Part shown: positions 6,876 through 15,990 of the stretch, one piece after another
How the letters are laid out: each line of letters starts with the position of its first letter
Numbering within the stretch: the stretch's first letter is position 1
Source: Candidatus Gastranaerophilales bacterium
GTDB lineage: Bacteria > Cyanobacteriota > Vampirovibrionia > Gastranaerophilales > Gastranaerophilaceae
DNA length: 33,752 nt
Direction of reading: 5' to 3'
Assembly (NCBI GenBank): GCA_944325115.1
Contig: CALUYX010000009.1
Span: 1-33,752 of the forward strand
Position numbers and translations under genes: made by a program
Notes under the pieces: model-generated
Database searches by the model: none
Told to the model about the DNA's origin: nothing
The model's input: the letters and a program-made list of their open reading frames with translations, nothing else

Positions 6876-8098
6876 ATTAATGCGCCTTTTAATACTACTT
6901 TAAACGTAGTGCCCTTGTTTACAGTGCTTTCTAAAGTGATTTTTCCTTTTAGCAGTTTGACCAGTTCTTTTGTTATGGTCAAACCCAGCCCTGTTGAGCT
7001 TTGGTTTTTTACATAAATGTTGTTCAGGTGAACAAATTTTGTGAAAATTTTGTTATGGTATTTTTTGTCTATTCCGACACCATTGTCTTGCACTTCTAAT
7101 ATAAAGTCTTTATTCTCGTTTGAGATTCTTATTTCAATTTTTCCGTTATCAGGGGTAAATTTTATCGCATTACTCAAGAGATTATACAGTATTTGTTGCA
7201 GTTTTTGATAATCTGAGATGATATTTCCCTTGCAAGTGTTTATAAAGTTTACTGATATAGATTTTTGTTCCGATAGCGGTGTTAGAATATTTATTGCTTC
7301 TTGAATTACAACCCCGGGGTCAAGCTCCATAAGTGAAGCCTTCATAGCTTTTGATTCTATTTTTGATAAATCCAATATTTCATTTATCATCCCCAAAAGG
7401 TGCAGACTGGAGATTTGAATATCTTTTATGTATTCTTCCTGCTTTGGATTTAATTCTCCAAAAATTTTACATCCCAGTGCTTGAGAAAAGCCTATTATAG
7501 CATTTAGCGGGGTTCTTAGTTCGTGGGAAATATTAGCCAAAAAGGCGTTTTTTGTTTTATCAAGTTCTATTAGTTTTTTGTGCTGTTTTTCAATTACTTC
7601 ATATGCGCTATTCTTTTCAGCTATGGCGTCTTGAAGTGCTTTTAATTGCATTTTGTAAACGTCATTAAGTTCATAGTCTTTAATAAGGTAAGAAGCAATG
7701 GCGCAAAATGCTGCAAATGAAGATAATTCTGACTCACTGTATTTTGCCTTGCTTTTAAGCAGAATAAGCCCGTATAAGGAGTTTTTAATCAAGAGTTTTG
7801 ATATCGTGAGAAAACCATAGTTAGAATCATCAATTTGTGTTTCGTATGTATGATTTTCGCATTCAATAATTTTTTTTGAAAGCTCTTTATCTAAAACAAG
7901 CGGTATGATGTCATCGTTTGTCCTTTGTGAAACACGATAAAATTCATCATCGTTGATAAAATATACTCCCGCAAAGTTGAATTTTAATATTGTAGATAAG
8001 TTTTCAAGTAATGAGTCATAAAAATTGCCCCTACAAGCATCCGCATTATTGAGAAGGGATGTCATAAGGGCTAAAGTTTTTCTTTCGCAATTGTTCAT
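6872..8098 (-). CDS. Cytoplasmic GAF-type sensor histidine kinase
   Basis: 408 residues from the ATG at 8098; a TTG at 8119 would add seven residues, and neither has a good ribosome binding site. Residues about 15-150 look like a GAF-type sensor (FYDSLLENLSTILKFNFAGV, later LYGLILLKSKAKYSESE). A coiled-coil linker follows, then a HisKA domain with HELRTPLNAIIGF (phospho-His about 192) and a HATPase domain with the N box NLLSNAIKF, DNGVGID and TGLGLTI. No membrane segment is visible, so the kinase should sense a cytoplasmic signal or ligand. Downstream it overlaps the receiver gene by four bases. Confidence 0.93.
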   Translation of the reverse strand: MNNCERKTLALMTSLLNNADACRGNFYDSLLENLSTILKFNFAGVYFINDDEFYRVSQRTNDDIIPLVLDKELSKKIIECENHTYETQIDDSNYGFLTISKLLIKNSLYGLILLKSKAKYSESELSSFAAFCAIASYLIKDYELNDVYKMQLKALQDAIAEKNSAYEVIEKQHKKLIELDKTKNAFLANISHELRTPLNAIIGFSQALGCKIFGELNPKQEEYIKDIQISSLHLLGMINEILDLSKIESKAMKASLMELDPGVVIQEAINILTPLSEQKSISVNFINTCKGNIISDYQKLQQILYNLLSNAIKFTPDNGKIEIRISNENKDFILEVQDNGVGIDKKYHNKIFTKFVHLNNIYVKNQSSTGLGLTITKELVKLLKGKITLESTVNKGTTFKVVLKGALI

Positions 8099-8143
8099 AT
8101 TAAAATTATAAACCCACAAACAAAATGGGGCAAACTCTTAACA

Positions 8144-8650
8144 CTAGTCAATATTAAGTTTGTAGCCACCTTTTGTAGCGTTTTGTAAAATGTCTTCGTT
8201 TATTTTTGTTCTTAGGTTTTTGATGTACTTGTAAACGTAGTCTGTAGGCAGCTCAAGAACGCTTGCCAAGTCTTTAGCGTAGACAATTTGATTTTTGTTT
8301 TTTATAAAGTGGTCAAGAACCATTTGTTCTCTTTGTGTCAAAGACTTTTTAAATGAAATTTGTAAATTTGCAAAAGCTTCTTTTTTATTTTCTTTTTTGT
8401 CCATTACCTCTTTTTGCATTTCAACAGACTTAGAAGCTACTTTTAATATTTTGTCCTTAGGTTTTTCTTTTTTAATTTCAGAAACAGAAGCTGATATCTT
8501 CTCGTTTTTAAGTACTATATCTACAATATCCCTTGTTTGCTTTTCTTCTTTTAATGTTTTGCCAAGGCGTTTTGCAAACTCCTCAAGAGTAATTTTTTCA
8601 AGAGAACTTCTCCATTGTTTGATTTCTTCTTTGCTTAAGTATTCACTCAT
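8144..8650 (-). CDS. Winged-helix DNA-binding protein lacking a receiver domain
   Basis: 168 residues. The C-terminal 65 residues (about 104-168) resemble an OmpR/PhoB-type winged helix: LTQREQMVLDHFIKN, a recognition-helix region PTDYVYKYIKNLRTKI, then the wing hairpin NATKGGYKLNID. The N-terminal 100 residues are charged and helical (LEEFAKRLGKTLKEE; many Lys and Glu) and are not a receiver. AAGGGG lies about ten bases upstream of the ATG. The gene is first in an operon with a histidine kinase and a stand-alone receiver, which suggests the output function of a split response regulator; that link is inferred from context. Confidence 0.8.
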   Translation of the reverse strand: MSEYLSKEEIKQWRSSLEKITLEEFAKRLGKTLKEEKQTRDIVDIVLKNEKISASVSEIKKEKPKDKILKVASKSVEMQKEVMDKKENKKEAFANLQISFKKSLTQREQMVLDHFIKNKNQIVYAKDLASVLELPTDYVYKYIKNLRTKINEDILQNATKGGYKLNID

Positions 8651-8695
8651 TTAGATTATTCCCCTTATATGTGTGAAGTGTTATCCATTAACTCT

Positions 8696-8704
8696 TTTAT
8701 AGCA
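8696..8704 (-). promoter_or_regulatory. Extended -10 promoter for the signalling operon
   Basis: TGCTATAAA on the minus strand is an extended -10 element about 45 bases before the winged-helix start codon. The -35 region is poor, as is common with extended -10 promoters. Confidence 0.45.
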
Positions 8705-8785
8705 TATTCCATGCCTAAAATCAGCAAATATTGCCTAAATTAAATTTTTATGTATAAAATTAAAATTTATAAAAAAAGGCTTGAC

Positions 8786-8820
8786 AATAAAAAATGAGCC
8801 CTGCATTTGCAAGGCTCATT
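8786..8820 (-). terminator. Rho-independent terminator of fba
   Basis: AATGAGCC and GGCTCATT form an 8-bp stem with further TGCA/TGCA pairing inside. Read on the minus strand it is followed by TTTTTATT. It lies about 20 bases after the fba stop codon. Confidence 0.88.
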
Positions 8821-8838
8821 CAAGTTTATGAATTTTGA

Positions 8839-9798
8839 TTAGTCGTCAGCGTGACCTGCTGTGCCTAATACATCTTTCATTTTGTGCATTACCATTTCTT
8901 TAACGGCAGTTCTACCCGGTCCCATATATTCTCTCGGGTCGAATTTTTCAGGATGTTCAACAAAGAATTCACGAATTGTAGAAGTCATTGCCAATCTCAA
9001 GTCTGTGTCAATGTTGATTTTTGCTACACCGTGTTTAGAAGCATATGCTAACATTTCTTCGGGAACACCTTGAGCATCAGGTAGGTTACCACCGAATTTA
9101 TTACATTTAGCAACAAATTCTTTTGGTACTGAAGATGAACCGTGAAGAACGATAGGATAGTCATATCCTACTACATCAAAAATAGCTTTCTTACATTCAG
9201 CAAGTCTTTCAAAGTCAAGTTTAGCTTCGCCTTTGAATTTGTATGCGCCGTGAGATGTACCGATTGCAATAGCCAAAGAGTCGCAGCCTGTTTCTTTAAC
9301 AAATCTTGCAGCTTCTTCAGGGTCAGTGTATGTAGCGTGTTTAGCATCAACTTTAACATCGTCTTCAACACCTGCTAATTTACCAAGTTCAGCTTCAACT
9401 GAAACTCCTCTTGCATGAGCATATTCAACAACTTGTTTTGTAAGTGCAATGTTTTCATCAAGCGGGAATCTTGAACCGTCAATCATAACTGAAGAGAAAC
9501 CGCCATCGATACAAGCTTTACAAATTTCAAAATCTGCACCGTGGTCTAAGTGAAGTGCAATCGGAACTGTTGTTGTAGCAAGTGCAGCTTCAACAAGTTT
9601 AATAAGATATGTTTGATTAGCATATTTTCTAGCGCCTGCAGAAACTTGCAAAATAATGGGCGAGCGGGTTTCTTCCGCTGCTTCTGCTATACCTTGTAAG
9701 ATTTCCATGTTGTTTACGTTGTAAGCACCAATTGCGTATTTTCCGGCAAGTGCTTTTTTGAACATTTCGCCTGTTCCAACGAGTTTTCTTTCTGTCAT
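8839..9798 (-). CDS. fba: Fructose-bisphosphate aldolase, class II
   Basis: 319 residues. This zinc-dependent enzyme interconverts fructose 1,6-bisphosphate with dihydroxyacetone phosphate and glyceraldehyde 3-phosphate. Visible signatures are HLDHGAD (catalytic Asp85, zinc ligand His86), GTSHGAYKF and IVLHGSSSVP for the other metal and phosphate contacts, and NIDTDLRLA near the C-terminus. The start at 9798 (MTERKLVGTG) has GAGGA upstream and lies downstream of a good -10 element; the frame stays open further upstream, but that region includes the promoter. With rpiB and pfl in the same window it fits a fermentative sugar metabolism. Confidence 0.96.
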   Translation of the reverse strand: MTERKLVGTGEMFKKALAGKYAIGAYNVNNMEILQGIAEAAEETRSPIILQVSAGARKYANQTYLIKLVEAALATTTVPIALHLDHGADFEICKACIDGGFSSVMIDGSRFPLDENIALTKQVVEYAHARGVSVEAELGKLAGVEDDVKVDAKHATYTDPEEAARFVKETGCDSLAIAIGTSHGAYKFKGEAKLDFERLAECKKAIFDVVGYDYPIVLHGSSSVPKEFVAKCNKFGGNLPDAQGVPEEMLAYASKHGVAKINIDTDLRLAMTSTIREFFVEHPEKFDPREYMGPGRTAVKEMVMHKMKDVLGTAGHADD

Positions 9799-9837
9799 AA
9801 AGTTAATCCTCATTAATGTACCGTATACGCTGATAAT

Positions 9838-9846
9838 ATTATAACA
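9838..9846 (-). promoter_or_regulatory. Extended -10 promoter of fba
   Basis: TGTTATAAT on the minus strand, an extended -10 with a perfect hexamer about 40 bases upstream of the fba start. A -35 match such as CTTGTA at 16 bases is only partial. Confidence 0.6.
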
Positions 9847-9969
9847 AAATGCAGACAATTACAAGCTAAAGTTATTTGTAACGTTTTCTTTACAATTTAT
9901 AAAGTATTTTCCATGCTCTGCCGATAAAACATACATATTCTATGTTAATGTTACGGAAAGGATTTTTGG

Positions 9970-11862
9970 ATGGCTAGCGGTGTAAATGACAATCTTGCCG
10001 AAGGTTTTTTTAAGGTTACTGTAAACCCATGGGGTCAAGGCAAGGGTGACGACTGCTTATGGAATATTGCAGTAGGAGTTTTGGCAAGGGAAGGAAATGA
10101 TAATCCTACCGTGCAAGAAATTAACGATACAATTGAAGCAATAAAAGAAAACAATAACAAAGCTGATGGTTATCACATTCGCGAAGACAACATTATTTAT
10201 GCAAAACAGGAAATACTTGTACCACTTGAGGATGCAATTGCAGGTATTAAAGAAAAAGTGAACACGCTGACAAGTGAATACAATACACTAAAAAGTCAAT
10301 ATGACTCATATTGCGATGAACTTAGCGGAATTAATCTCAATGTTTATTTTAAAAAACAGGCATATGATGAAGCATATGAGGCATATTCCAAATATCCTTC
10401 TGGTGCAAATATCCAGGCAAAGACTAATGCAGAAGAAGTTATGAATAGTGCAAAAAAAGATTATGAGACCGCTTTAGAGGCGTTGGAAGCTCATAAGCAA
10501 AAAATAGATGATACTAGTGCTTTACTAGGTGAAAAAAATAATGAAATTAATGCTTTCAAGGAAGATTTAGAAGTTTATATTGATGATTATGATGATAGCA
10601 AAGAGACGTTGGATGAGCAACTTAAAGAAGTTGCAGGCTATATTACTGAAATAGATGATGAGACTGATGGCTTACTAAAAGAATTAAATGATTTGTATAA
10701 TGAGCTTAATGAATTTGGCAATGACGCTCCGAATCCTGAAAGCAATGATGAGTATGCCAAGGCACAAGAGTACCTCTCGAATGGCGTACAGGATGGTGTG
10801 TTAGAATCAAATGATAAAACTGCACAAACAACATACCCTGACGAATTTGCAAGTGATTCGGCACTAACAAGTTATGTTATCGATAAAAATACAGGTAAAA
10901 ACCGTGACTATGTAAACGATACAAGTATGTCTGCAGATGGCAAGAAATATACAATCACATTTAATGACGGTAGAAAAATTACATATACAAAAGATGAAGA
11001 AACGGGAAAATGGGTTGCAAACAATGCTGCTAGCAGCACTTCAGATACAAAGCAAACTGAAAAGACTACTCCTGAAGAAGAGTCAGAAGATTTGTATAAT
11101 AAGTTAAACAAGAAAGAATTGACAGACACTGATATAATCAACTATCTGGCAAATGATCAAAATGTTAATAGCGATAATTTGAATGATATATTTGTCGGAT
11201 TAAATGATGATGGTGCGAAAGATAAGCTAACAGAAATTGTAAATGGTTTATTATACAAAGATGAAGATGAGCTAACAAAAAATGAAGAAACAGTTCTTGA
11301 AAAATTTGCAAAAGAAATTGAAAATAACTCTGAATCAGAAACAAGTAAGGCGTTGAAAAATGATTCAAAACAAAACGGCAAAGGACTTACATATGCTCAA
11401 AAGTGGGAGCAATATAATTGTGTCAGATTAGTGCAAAATGATTCTGATTTTCAAAAGTTCCTTGATGGTGCAAATACGGGAATGAATTCTGAAAGTATAA
11501 ATGACGCTAAAGACCCCGACTACTTTGATGATGTAAACGAGCAGTATGATTTATACACTGAGTATAAGAAGTATTGTGAAAACTATAGTGAACTAATTGT
11601 TATGATGGCGAATACTTATAGGGAAACAGGACAAGCAGAGTCGGGCAAGGAATATGATACCATAAGTAATAATTATCCACAATATTCAGTGTATCGTAAC
11701 CGCATTGTTACAGAAAGTGACAAATACAACTCCGAAATTTTGGATGGAACGCAAAACAATGCCAAAAACTTCGTTGATATGTGCAAAGAATGGGTAGATT
11801 TTATCAATGAAAATGGCACTGATGAACAAAGAGATAAACTTTCAGAGTTTGGCTTAATTTAG
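9970..11862 (+). CDS. Large acidic coiled-coil protein with divergent N-terminal LysM-like domain
   Basis: 630 residues, function unknown. GGAAAGGA precedes the ATG. Residues about 14-85 look like a divergent LysM: GKGDDCLWNIAVGVLARE, EINDTIEAIKENN and the closing IIYAKQEILVP resemble the GDTLWSIA ... NPEI ... GQxLxIP pattern of that fold. Residues about 88-250 are a long, acidic coiled coil (IKEKVNTLTSEYNTLKSQYD and similar). A Ser/Thr/Glu-rich linker and a helical C-terminal half follow, with a YTITFNDGRKITYTKDEETG beta hairpin near residue 330-350. No signal peptide or membrane segment is visible. If LysM is right the protein binds glycan, but export would need a non-classical route. The protein at 23590 is similarly built. 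Confidence 0.78.
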   Translation: MASGVNDNLAEGFFKVTVNPWGQGKGDDCLWNIAVGVLAREGNDNPTVQEINDTIEAIKENNNKADGYHIREDNIIYAKQEILVPLEDAIAGIKEKVNTLTSEYNTLKSQYDSYCDELSGINLNVYFKKQAYDEAYEAYSKYPSGANIQAKTNAEEVMNSAKKDYETALEALEAHKQKIDDTSALLGEKNNEINAFKEDLEVYIDDYDDSKETLDEQLKEVAGYITEIDDETDGLLKELNDLYNELNEFGNDAPNPESNDEYAKAQEYLSNGVQDGVLESNDKTAQTTYPDEFASDSALTSYVIDKNTGKNRDYVNDTSMSADGKKYTITFNDGRKITYTKDEETGKWVANNAASSTSDTKQTEKTTPEEESEDLYNKLNKKELTDTDIINYLANDQNVNSDNLNDIFVGLNDDGAKDKLTEIVNGLLYKDEDELTKNEETVLEKFAKEIENNSESETSKALKNDSKQNGKGLTYAQKWEQYNCVRLVQNDSDFQKFLDGANTGMNSESINDAKDPDYFDDVNEQYDLYTEYKKYCENYSELIVMMANTYRETGQAESGKEYDTISNNYPQYSVYRNRIVTESDKYNSEILDGTQNNAKNFVDMCKEWVDFINENGTDEQRDKLSEFGLI

Positions 11863-11882
11863 ATTTACCCCTGCTACCCATA

Positions 11883-11911
11883 TTTACACACTCCCAAAAA
11901 AACTGTATAAT
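11883..11911 (+). promoter_or_regulatory. Strong promoter of rpiB
   Basis: TTTACA (11883-11888), an exact 17-base spacer, and a perfect TATAAT (11906-11911). Transcription should start near 11918, giving a short 26-base leader with GGGAG as ribosome binding site. Confidence 0.8.
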
Positions 11912-11937
11912 AATATTACACAGTATATTGGGAGTGT
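11888..11937. promoter_or_regulatory. 10-bp inverted repeat flanking the rpiB -10 element (possible operator)
   Basis: ACACTCCCAA (11888-11897) lies in the promoter spacer and its perfect reverse complement TTGGGAGTGT (11928-11937) lies in the early leader over the ribosome binding site. Arm centres are 40 bp apart, close to four helical turns. A nested ACTGT/ACAGT pair (11902-11906, 11920-11924) lies inside. Because the left arm precedes the predicted transcript start, it suits a looping operator better than an RNA hairpin. Confidence 0.5.
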
Positions 11938-11943
11938 TGTATT

Positions 11944-12378
11944 ATGGAAAATTTAAAAATCGCAATCGGTTGTGACCATGGTGGTTTTCACCTGAAAGAA
12001 AAAATTCTTGAGTATCTGGGCGTACACAACATTGAGTACAAAGACTTTGGTATCTATACCCTTGAACAAAGCGATTACCCGATAGTTGCAAAAGAAGTTG
12101 CGCAAGAAGTTGCAGCAGGTAACTTTGACAGAGGTATATTAATCTGTGGTACGGGTCTTGGCATGTCAATTACTGCAAACAAAACAAAAGGCGTGCGTGC
12201 TGTTTGCCTTGAAAATACTTACTCTGCGAGAGTTTCTCGTGCTCACAATAATGCAAATATTTTGTGCTTGGGTGAGAGAGTAATCGGTCAAAACCTTGCG
12301 CTTGATATAGTTGATGTTTGGCTAAAAACAGGATTTGAGGGCGGCAGACATAAACGCAGAATTGATATGATTGAGTAA
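11944..12378 (+). CDS. rpiB: Ribose 5-phosphate isomerase B
   Basis: 144 residues, normal for the RpiB/LacAB family. It interconverts ribose 5-phosphate and ribulose 5-phosphate in the non-oxidative pentose phosphate pathway. GCDHGG with Asp11 and His12, the catalytic Cys68 in ILICGTGLGMS, and HNNANILCLGERVIG with His101 are all in place. It is preceded by its own strong promoter with an unusual inverted repeat. Confidence 0.96.
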   Translation: MENLKIAIGCDHGGFHLKEKILEYLGVHNIEYKDFGIYTLEQSDYPIVAKEVAQEVAAGNFDRGILICGTGLGMSITANKTKGVRAVCLENTYSARVSRAHNNANILCLGERVIGQNLALDIVDVWLKTGFEGGRHKRRIDMIE

Positions 12379-12388
12379 TAAAATAAAA

Positions 12389-12410
12389 ATTGAATCTCAA
12401 TATTTTTGTT
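12389..12410 (+). terminator. Weak terminator-like hairpin after rpiB
   Basis: ATTGA/TCAAT, a 5-bp stem with a 3-base loop, followed by ATTTTTGTTTT. The stem is short and AT-rich. Confidence 0.3.
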
Positions 12411-12460
12411 TTAAAATAAAACTAAAGAATTAGTAACAAAATATTAGGAAGTTTATAACA

Positions 12461-14914
12461 ATGTTTGAAAGATTTACGGAAAAAGCAATACGTGTAATTA
12501 TGCTGGCTCAGGAAGAAGCTCGCAGGTTGGGACACAACTTTGTGGGTACCGAGCAAGTCTTACTTGGTCTTATAGGCGAAGGCACAGGTATTGCGGCTAA
12601 GACGCTTAAATCAATGGGTGTCAACATAAAGGATGCTCGTGCTCAGGTTGAAAAAATTATCGGTCGCGGCAGTGGTTTTGTTGCCGTTGAAATTCCGTTT
12701 ACTCCTCGAGCAAAGAAAGTTCTTGAGCTTTCTTGGGATGAGGCAAGACAACTCGGACACAACTACATAGGTACTGAGCACCTTTTGTTAGGCTTGATAC
12801 GCGAAGGTGAAGGTGTTGCAGCAAAAGTTCTTGAAAATCTCGGCGTAGACCTCAATAAATGCCGCAGCAATGTTATTAAGCTTTTAGGAGAATCAAAAAC
12901 TTCATCATCGGGGGGACAAACTGCAACCCCCGGTGCTTCTCAAAGTAAAGCAAAAACACCGAGTCTGGATGAGTTTGGTACAGATTTAACTCTTGCTGCG
13001 CAAGAACAGCGTCTTGACCCTGTTGTCGGCAGGGAAAAAGAGATAGAACGTGTTATACAAATCCTTGCACGTCGTACAAAAAATAATCCGATTTTAATAG
13101 GTGAACCCGGTGTAGGTAAAACAGCCATAGCTCAAGGTTTGGCACAAAAAATTGTTGACTGTGAAGTTCCTGACATTTTAGAGAACAAAAAAATCATTCA
13201 GCTTGACATGGGCTTGCTTGTTGCAGGTACTAAATACCGTGGCGAGTTTGAAGAGCGCCTTAAAAAGATAATGGATGAGATTCGTCAAGCGGGTAATGTT
13301 ATTCTTGTAATTGATGAAATGCACACACTTATAGGCGCAGGCGCTGCTGAAGGCGCTATTGACGCTGCAAATATTCTAAAACCTGCATTATCAAGAGGTG
13401 AAATTCAGGTAATAGGTGCTACAACGCTTGATGAATACAGAAAACACATCGAAAAAGACTCTGCTCTTGAGCGTCGTTTCCAACCTGTAATAGTCGATCA
13501 GCCCTCTGTTGAAGAAACGATTGAAATCATTCGCGGATTAAAACCTAAATACGAAGAGCACCACAAGCTTCATATTTCTGATGAAGCTATTGTTGCTGCT
13601 ACTGAGCTTTCAAGCAAGTTTATAACAGAGAGATTTTTACCCGATAAGGCAATAGATATTATAGATGAAGCAAGTTCAAAAGTTCGTTTGAACGTTTCAG
13701 CATTGCCTCCCGAGGGTAGAGAGCTTGAAAAACAGTTAAAAGCTATTATTAAAGAAAAAGAAGATGCAATACGCAATCAGGAATTCGAAAAAGCTTCTGA
13801 CTTAAGAGATGATGAAGCTAATTTGAAAGACCAGATAAGAGAAATACAAGAAAAATGGCGTACTGAGCAAGATGCCAACAAACCTACTGTTGGTGTTGAA
13901 GAGGTTGCACAGGTAATTTCGACCATAACAGGTATTCCTGTTACAAAAATTACCGAAGGTGAATCTCAAAGACTTCTTAAACTTGAAGATACTCTGCACT
14001 CAAGAGTTATCGGACAACATGAAGCTGTTGTATCTATTTCAAAGGCTATTCGCAGAGCTCGTGTTGGCTTAAAGAGCCCGAACAGACCAATAGGCAGCTT
14101 TATTTTCTCAGGTCCAACCGGTGTTGGTAAAACCGAGCTTGCAAAAGCGCTTGCAGAAGCTGTTTTTGGCTCTGAAGACAATATGGTAAGAATTGATATG
14201 TCTGAGTTTATGGAAAAACATACAACTGCAAAGCTTATCGGCTCACCTCCGGGATATGTAGGTTATGATGACGGCGGACATATGACTGAAATTATCAGAA
14301 AGAAACCTTATTCGGTTGTTTTGTTTGATGAAATCGAAAAGGCTCACCCTGATGTATTTAATATTATGTTGCAAATACTGGATGATGGTAGATTGACAGA
14401 CTCCAAGGGTCGTCATGTAAGCTTTAAGAACACAATTATCATAATGACATCAAACGTTGGTGCTCATATGATTCAAAATACGGCAAAACTTGGCTTCTCT
14501 GTTACAAATGATGAGAAAAAAGATAAATATGAAAAACTGAAAGAAACTGTTATGGAAGAGCTCAAAAAGTCATTTAGACCTGAGTTCTTGAACAGAATAG
14601 ACGACATCATAGTCTTTGCTCACCTTAACAAAGAAGAAATCAGAGAGATTGTCGACCTTATGCTTAACGACTTGTTTAAGCGTTTGGGAGAACGTCAACT
14701 CAAGATTGAAGTTACGGATGCTGCAAAAGATTACCTCGCAAAAGAAGGATACTCTGAAACTTATGGTGCAAGACCTCTTAGAAGAGTTATACAGAAAAAT
14801 GTTGAAGATGTCCTTGCTGAGGAGATTTTAACAGGTAATTACCAAGAAAACGATGAGCTTATAATGGATGTTCGAGATGACAAAATTGTCATTGAGAAAA
14901 AAGTAAAAGCTTAA
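12461..14914 (+). CDS. clpC: ATP-dependent Clp protease ATP-binding subunit ClpC
   Basis: 817 residues, full length for ClpC. This AAA+ unfoldase feeds proteins to ClpP. The N-domain has two Clp_N repeats (about 1-70 and 78-145, each with the pattern [16 protein letters not shown]). The first AAA+ module has Walker A GEPGVGKT at 214-221. The UVR-containing middle domain follows ([20 protein letters not shown]). The second AAA+ module has GPTGVGKT at about 551-558, with sensor and arginine-finger regions, and ends in the ClpB D2-small domain. The middle UVR domain separates ClpC from ClpA. AGGAAG lies nine bases before the ATG. No mcsA/mcsB or ctsR gene lies beside it. Confidence 0.97.
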   Translation: MFERFTEKAIRVIMLAQEEARRLGHNFVGTEQVLLGLIGEGTGIAAKTLKSMGVNIKDARAQVEKIIGRGSGFVAVEIPFTPRAKKVLELSWDEARQLGHNYIGTEHLLLGLIREGEGVAAKVLENLGVDLNKCRSNVIKLLGESKTSSSGGQTATPGASQSKAKTPSLDEFGTDLTLAAQEQRLDPVVGREKEIERVIQILARRTKNNPILIGEPGVGKTAIAQGLAQKIVDCEVPDILENKKIIQLDMGLLVAGTKYRGEFEERLKKIMDEIRQAGNVILVIDEMHTLIGAGAAEGAIDAANILKPALSRGEIQVIGATTLDEYRKHIEKDSALERRFQPVIVDQPSVEETIEIIRGLKPKYEEHHKLHISDEAIVAATELSSKFITERFLPDKAIDIIDEASSKVRLNVSALPPEGRELEKQLKAIIKEKEDAIRNQEFEKASDLRDDEANLKDQIREIQEKWRTEQDANKPTVGVEEVAQVISTITGIPVTKITEGESQRLLKLEDTLHSRVIGQHEAVVSISKAIRRARVGLKSPNRPIGSFIFSGPTGVGKTELAKALAEAVFGSEDNMVRIDMSEFMEKHTTAKLIGSPPGYVGYDDGGHMTEIIRKKPYSVVLFDEIEKAHPDVFNIMLQILDDGRLTDSKGRHVSFKNTIIIMTSNVGAHMIQNTAKLGFSVTNDEKKDKYEKLKETVMEELKKSFRPEFLNRIDDIIVFAHLNKEEIREIVDLMLNDLFKRLGERQLKIEVTDAAKDYLAKEGYSETYGARPLRRVIQKNVEDVLAEEILTGNYQENDELIMDVRDDKIVIEKKVKA

Positions 14915-14938
14915 TTGTAAATGATTGTTAATTTGAAA

Positions 14939-14972
14939 AATGCCCGTAATCACTGATTATTGGGCATTTTTT
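14939..14972 (+). terminator. Rho-independent terminator of clpC
   Basis: AATGCCC and GGGCATT enclose a second pairing (TAAT/ATTA), and the stem is followed by a run of T. Confidence 0.9.
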
Positions 14973-15066
14973 ATAACTGTTTTATTAGAATATATAAATA
15001 CTATTGGCAATTTTTTATATTTATCAATTTTATTTACATATAAAAAGAATTTATATATGGAATAAA

Positions 15067-15786
15067 ATGAAAAGTAATCTAAAGACTGTTCAAAAGAATG
15101 TAAACAAAGAAAATTTAAACAAGAAAAGCCTGTACCTTGTCGAAAGCGACAAGTTGCTGCGAGTTGCCCTAAGAAAGAAAATATTTGAATCAGATAAGCT
15201 AATACCGCTTGGCGAGTCTTCTTATTGCGATGATTTGTCTGATAAAATTATAAATCTTAAGCCAAATATTCTTGTGTTATCTTCTTTCAAGGCTGATACG
15301 GATAATATAAAACACCTGCAAAGGATAAAGTTTGAATCGCCGACAACTAAGACAATTGTCATAGCAAATGAATCTGATGAATCAGAATTTTATAAAGCTG
15401 CAAGAGCGGGTGTTAAGGCGTATTGTTTACAGGATTACACTGCAGATAAACTTCTTTGCGTTATAAATAAAGTAGTGCAAGGTAATTGCCACTATGATGA
15501 ATCAGTAAGTAACCTAATTTATAACTTAGTTTTAAGACTGGGTACGGTTGATTATTTCCCGATAGATAAACCTGTTGAAGAGCAGCTTGGAATAACCGAG
15601 AGAGAATGTGAAGTTGTTCTTGCGGCGGCTAAATATGATGAATATGTAATTATAGCAAAACACTTGTGTATTTCTCCGCACACAGTAAAAGTGCATTTAA
15701 CAAATGCATACAGAAAACTGAATGTTTCTGGCAAACTCCCTGCAGTACTAAAGGTGCTTGAGCATTTTTACGGTATTAAATTTTAG
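15067..15786 (+). CDS. NarL/LuxR-family regulator with a degenerate receiver domain
   Basis: 239 residues from the ATG at 15067, which has a weak GGA upstream; the frame stays open further 5' in very AT-rich DNA. Residues about 20-142 align with a receiver fold, but the phospho-acceptor Asp position in NILVLSSF is Ser72 and the conserved Lys in YCLQDYT is Gln122, so phosphorylation is unlikely. The C-terminal HTH is intact: LGITERECEVVLAAA, then ISPHTVKVHLTNAYRKLNVS as the recognition helix region. It probably binds DNA as a dimer, controlled by a ligand, a partner or abundance. No kinase gene is adjacent. The target is unknown. Confidence 0.87.
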   Translation: MKSNLKTVQKNVNKENLNKKSLYLVESDKLLRVALRKKIFESDKLIPLGESSYCDDLSDKIINLKPNILVLSSFKADTDNIKHLQRIKFESPTTKTIVIANESDESEFYKAARAGVKAYCLQDYTADKLLCVINKVVQGNCHYDESVSNLIYNLVLRLGTVDYFPIDKPVEEQLGITERECEVVLAAAKYDEYVIIAKHLCISPHTVKVHLTNAYRKLNVSGKLPAVLKVLEHFYGIKF

Positions 15787-15815
15787 TTTACATTGTGCTA
15801 TGCTTCAGGTAATAT
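15787..15815 (+). promoter_or_regulatory. Promoter of tRNA-Ser
   Basis: TTTACA (15787-15792), a 17-base spacer and TAATAT (15810-15815), placing the transcript start a few bases before the tRNA. Confidence 0.7.
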
Positions 15816-15829
15816 AGTCTTATGCACTT

Positions 15830-15916
15830 GGAGAGGTGTCCGAGTGGTTTAAGGTGCAAACCTGGAACGTTTGTGTGGGGGCAACTCCACCGGGGGTTCG
15901 AATCCCCCCCTCTCCG
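15830..15916 (+). tRNA. tRNA-Ser (anticodon GGA)
   Basis: The acceptor strands GGAGAGG (15830-15836) and CCTCTCC (15909-15915) pair fully, with discriminator G at 15916. The anticodon stem-loop CAAAC-CTGGAAC-GTTTG gives GGA, reading UCC and UCU. There is a long class II variable arm (TGTGGGGGCAACTCCACC) and a T arm with GGTTCGAATCC. CCA is not encoded. Confidence 0.96.
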
Positions 15917-15990
15917 ATTTTTATTATCTTTTTGTCGAATGTTTTTTCCATAATTTTATTTAATACTTTCTTTATAGATAAGGAGAAAGT

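Noticed and set aside
8781-8786. TTGACA on the plus strand near the fba terminator as a promoter
   Set aside because: No -10 element lies at 16-18 bases and no plus-strand gene follows.
9799-9858. 20-residue N-terminal extension of fba
   Set aside because: The extension covers the extended -10 promoter; the ATG at 9798 has a ribosome binding site and gives the usual family length.
11888-11937. Terminator for the gene ending at 11862
   Set aside because: The loop would be 30 bases and no T run follows; the sequence between the arms is the rpiB -10 region.
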